From the NCBI GenBank assembly GCA_039111475.1, contig JBCCIP010000004.1:1-64000 (forward strand): a stretch of 64,000 nucleotides of DNA. The letters are read 5' to 3'. The notes under the pieces were generated by a model. The model saw nothing but the letters and a program-made list of their open reading frames with translations, did no database searches and had not been told where the DNA came from. Every line of letters begins with the position of its first letter. The stretch's first letter is position 1. The translations under genes and the position numbers were made by a program. Origin of the DNA: JAUIET01 sp039111475 (lineage in GTDB: Bacteria; Pseudomonadota; Gammaproteobacteria; Pseudomonadales; JAUIET01). This document shows, piece after piece, positions 61,930 through 64,000 of this stretch.

Positions 61930-63429
61930 TCAGTAGATATCTTCTCCGCGTGCCCAGCAGGCGTGAAAGCCAAATGGAACTCGTTGAGGCAACTGCACTC
62001 TGGCAATAGGCCCCTGGGCAATGTCTTTGGCGTCGAATACCAAGGATTCCGATGTCCAGGTATTGCTGTCGGTAACCATTGTCACGACATAACCATCGTC
62101 TTCATCGTTATCTCGCGTGGCGCCTTTCACCGGAGCGAAACTGGCTTCACTTCCAAACACGCCTTCACCATAATCCCATTTGTCGTACTGACCGGTTTCG
62201 TTGTTGTATTTAACCAGCGCGTTAAAGCGCAGTGTTGCGCCATTCTCGTGCAACCGTGGAATATGCTGATGATAGGCAAACTTGCTTTGCACACCGTGAA
62301 ATAGTTGGTTCGTTATATTGAACTCAGTATTCAAATCATCGATATCGCCTTCCCGAACTTCACCTGTTTTCAGGTTAAAGCGCCAACGATAGTTGTTCGA
62401 TTCATTGCGCATATACACAAGCATATGCCCCAATTCGCCGCCACCTTGTGGAAGACGCAGAGGATTTTTCGTGCGGCTGCCATCCATAACTACCCAGTCA
62501 CCCTCTTCCCAGCAGTTGGATACATGCAAAATGAAGCAGGGCTCACATTCAAACCAGCGAATGTCGCTTGATTCACCGTAACGCGGGATAATGCCAAACC
62601 GCGCTGGCATGTTTTGATGAAAATCCAGCACCATTTTTCCATGTTTTCGCAGCAAGTTAGCATCATGGAATAGCGGTAAGTCATGGAGAATGGTGTAATT
62701 GCTGGTAAAGCCAAAGTCATGCGGTCGGCGTGGCCCTGGAAGATCGATTGGCACTTCCATACGCAGTGTGCCATCTGGATTGCTGATGCCATACGTCATG
62801 TAAGGCGCGTCGTCACAATAATCCATAAACAGCATTTCGCCTGTGTTCCAGTCGACATGATTGTGCGCAGACATGTTTCGTCGGGTGCGACCGCTCAGGT
62901 GGTACTCGCCCTCGTTTTCCAATGTGATTGGGTCCATTTTGCAAGGCCTTCCTGAATGGTACCAGGTAGGCATAAGTTTCCCTGCAAACACCGTAACATC
63001 GGTGTTACAGGTATCTCGGATTGGAAAATCAGGCATGGAAAAGTCAAACGTTCCCATAACACCAGGCCACAAAGATCGGCCCTTCTCTTTTTCTAACAAA
63101 AAACCCTTGGTGTGAATGTAGCTGTTTCGATAGGATGCCTGGCCATCGCGAAAATGCACAGCATGCATCATTCCGTCCCCATCGAAAGGGTGAAACAAAC
63201 CCTCGGGCTTATGGGCAGTATTGGGTCCATTGCGGAAATAGGCACCGTCCAGGTTATCGGGTAGCTCACCGATAATCGCAAGCTTTTCGGCGCTTATTTC
63301 CTCGGTAATAGGCGCATAAGCACCGTGCAAGTAGGGGTTGTCTACCTCGTAAATCCATGCGGGAGCGTCGTCAAATTGGGTTACTTCACCGAGGCATTCT
63401 TCGGTAATCGGATACGCCGTTGCGCTCAT
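61930..63429 (-). CDS. Carotenoid oxygenase family (RPE65/lignostilbene dioxygenase)
   Basis: This 499-residue seven-bladed beta-propeller oxygenase cleaves C=C bonds of carotenoids or stilbenes using Fe(II). Motifs are AYFRNGPNTAHKPEG, LFHPFDGDGMMHAVHF, and iron-ligand-type His in SAHNHVDW, RPHDFGFTSNY, HDLPLF and a final FGFHACW. The start at 63429 is chosen; the longer frame to 63552 adds 41 unsupported residues. The adjacent acyl-CoA synthetase and LLM flavoprotein suggest an aromatic or terpenoid catabolic cluster. Confidence 0.92.
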   Translation of the reverse strand: MSATAYPITEECLGEVTQFDDAPAWIYEVDNPYLHGAYAPITEEISAEKLAIIGELPDNLDGAYFRNGPNTAHKPEGLFHPFDGDGMMHAVHFRDGQASYRNSYIHTKGFLLEKEKGRSLWPGVMGTFDFSMPDFPIRDTCNTDVTVFAGKLMPTWYHSGRPCKMDPITLENEGEYHLSGRTRRNMSAHNHVDWNTGEMLFMDYCDDAPYMTYGISNPDGTLRMEVPIDLPGPRRPHDFGFTSNYTILHDLPLFHDANLLRKHGKMVLDFHQNMPARFGIIPRYGESSDIRWFECEPCFILHVSNCWEEGDWVVMDGSRTKNPLRLPQGGGELGHMLVYMRNESNNYRWRFNLKTGEVREGDIDDLNTEFNITNQLFHGVQSKFAYHQHIPRLHENGATLRFNALVKYNNETGQYDKWDYGEGVFGSEASFAPVKGATRDNDEDDGYVVTMVTDSNTWTSESLVFDAKDIAQGPIARVQLPQRVPFGFHACWARGEDIY

Positions 63430-63682
63430 AGTATGTTGATCCTGTATTTGCCATTGCTGCGTGCTTGCGACATGTAAGCCTGGCTTGTAAATTGGCTGGC
63501 ATTTGTTTGATTGCGCGGACACCAGCCGTAACTTGTATAAATAGACTAGCACCTTTGCGCACCGTATACTAGTTCAGCTCGGCGCTAGTTACATCGGCAT
63601 TGTGTCGTAAATCGGGTCGGCCTGCGACGATTTGACTCGCACCGGGCATAATCGTGATTCGATGTTTTAAACGGGGTAGATC

Positions 63683-64000
63683 ATGAGCATCAGTGTTGTC
63701 ACGCCACTCTGGCAGGATCAGCCGTCCAGCGACAATATAGAGATAGCGCTAAACGCAGAGCGACATGGCTTCTCTGACCTCTGGATTGGCGAGATGGCTA
63801 CCTTTGACGCCTTTGCGTTTGCCACAGCCGTTGGCTGTGGTCAGGGTGATATGGCGTTGAATATAGGCCCGCTGGCAGTCGATGTGCGCACGTCTTTGAC
63901 AATGGCAATGGGTGTTGCATCGGTTGCGGAGCTTACCGGTCGCACAGTGCGCCCGGCGATTGGCAGTTCCAGTAAGGTAGTTGTTGAGGAGTGGCACGGC
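63683..64000 (+). CDS. LLM-class flavin-dependent oxidoreductase (partial, 5' part)
   Basis: The first 106 residues are present; the gene runs off the window. The sequence begins as a luciferase-like monooxygenase barrel (SISVVTPLWQDQPSSDNIEIALNAERHGFSDLWIGEM) and reaches PAIGSSSKVVVEEWHG, a motif of the LLM/F420-dependent group. Cofactor (FMN or F420) cannot be judged from this part. Confidence 0.82.
   Translation, partial: MSISVVTPLWQDQPSSDNIEIALNAERHGFSDLWIGEMATFDAFAFATAVGCGQGDMALNIGPLAVDVRTSLTMAMGVASVAELTGRTVRPAIGSSSKVVVEEWHG

Overview
The window looks like chromosomal DNA of an aerobic, probably marine, gammaproteobacterium. The evidence is moderate GC, closely packed operons, a YeaC/DUF1853/DUF2797/NadK housekeeping set, a large NAD-glutamate dehydrogenase, a MoxR/Bat operon, an IscR-led SUF operon and a betaine/sarcosine C1 cluster. 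A Granulosicoccus-like lineage is my guess from gene content only. I see no rRNA, tRNA, prophage, insertion sequence or CRISPR array.

Region 1 (0.5-23.8 kb) is one large C1 catabolic block on the + strand. An MttB-type methyltransferase, a corrinoid protein, a DUF1638 protein, a small 'virulence factor' family protein, a separate MTHFR C-terminal cysteine-rich protein, a MetF-like reductase, a pterin-dependent methyltransferase and a ferredoxin-domain corrinoid activator form a corrinoid route from a quaternary or tertiary methylamine to tetrahydrofolate. Serine deaminase, a GFA protein, an aldehyde dehydrogenase, an M19 dipeptidase-like protein and two unassigned proteins follow. Then come a GbdR/GlxA-type regulator, heterotetrameric sarcosine oxidase (soxBDAG) and formate-THF ligase. 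Together they could strip methyl groups from a betaine down to glycine, oxidise the C1 units on folate to formate, and feed serine to pyruvate.

Region 2 (23.8-36.6 kb) holds panB, a thiolase/DUF35 pair, a coiled-coil unknown with a PLP deaminase-like gene, a double cyclic-nucleotide-domain rhodanese, DUF1853, nadK-yeaC-DUF2797 and pepN. Region 3 (36.7-43.8 kb, - strand) is the moxR-DUF58-DUF4381-batA-batB/C-batD operon. Region 4 is the 1.6k-residue NAD-GDH plus an unassigned beta-rich protein. Region 5 (50.1-56.8 kb, - strand) is iscR-sufBCDS-sufA-sufT-sufE with a clear IscR-type site at its promoter. Region 6 (56.9-64 kb) has an alpha/beta hydrolase, an SDR epimerase, a tandem HxlR regulator, an acyl-CoA synthetase, a carotenoid/stilbene oxygenase and the start of an LLM flavin oxidoreductase.

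The most unusual signal is intergenic. At least seven dispersed elements (positions 1, 240, 6288, 24661, 24866, 30746, 59942) share one architecture. An outer inverted repeat, different at each locus and up to 28 bp long, encloses two hairpins whose loops carry A(N)GGA: first an AGGGAC-type loop, then a CA-NGGA-TG hairpin. In the six copies with only these two motifs, the GGAs are 19-20 nt apart; the copy at 240 has extra hairpins inserted. Stem bases covary between copies. This matches what a CsrA/RsmA dimer binds, so these may be dispersed Csr-binding RNA modules. A second hairpin family sharing CTTCGTTATT lies at 17699 and 21755, flanking genes of the sarcosine oxidase operon.
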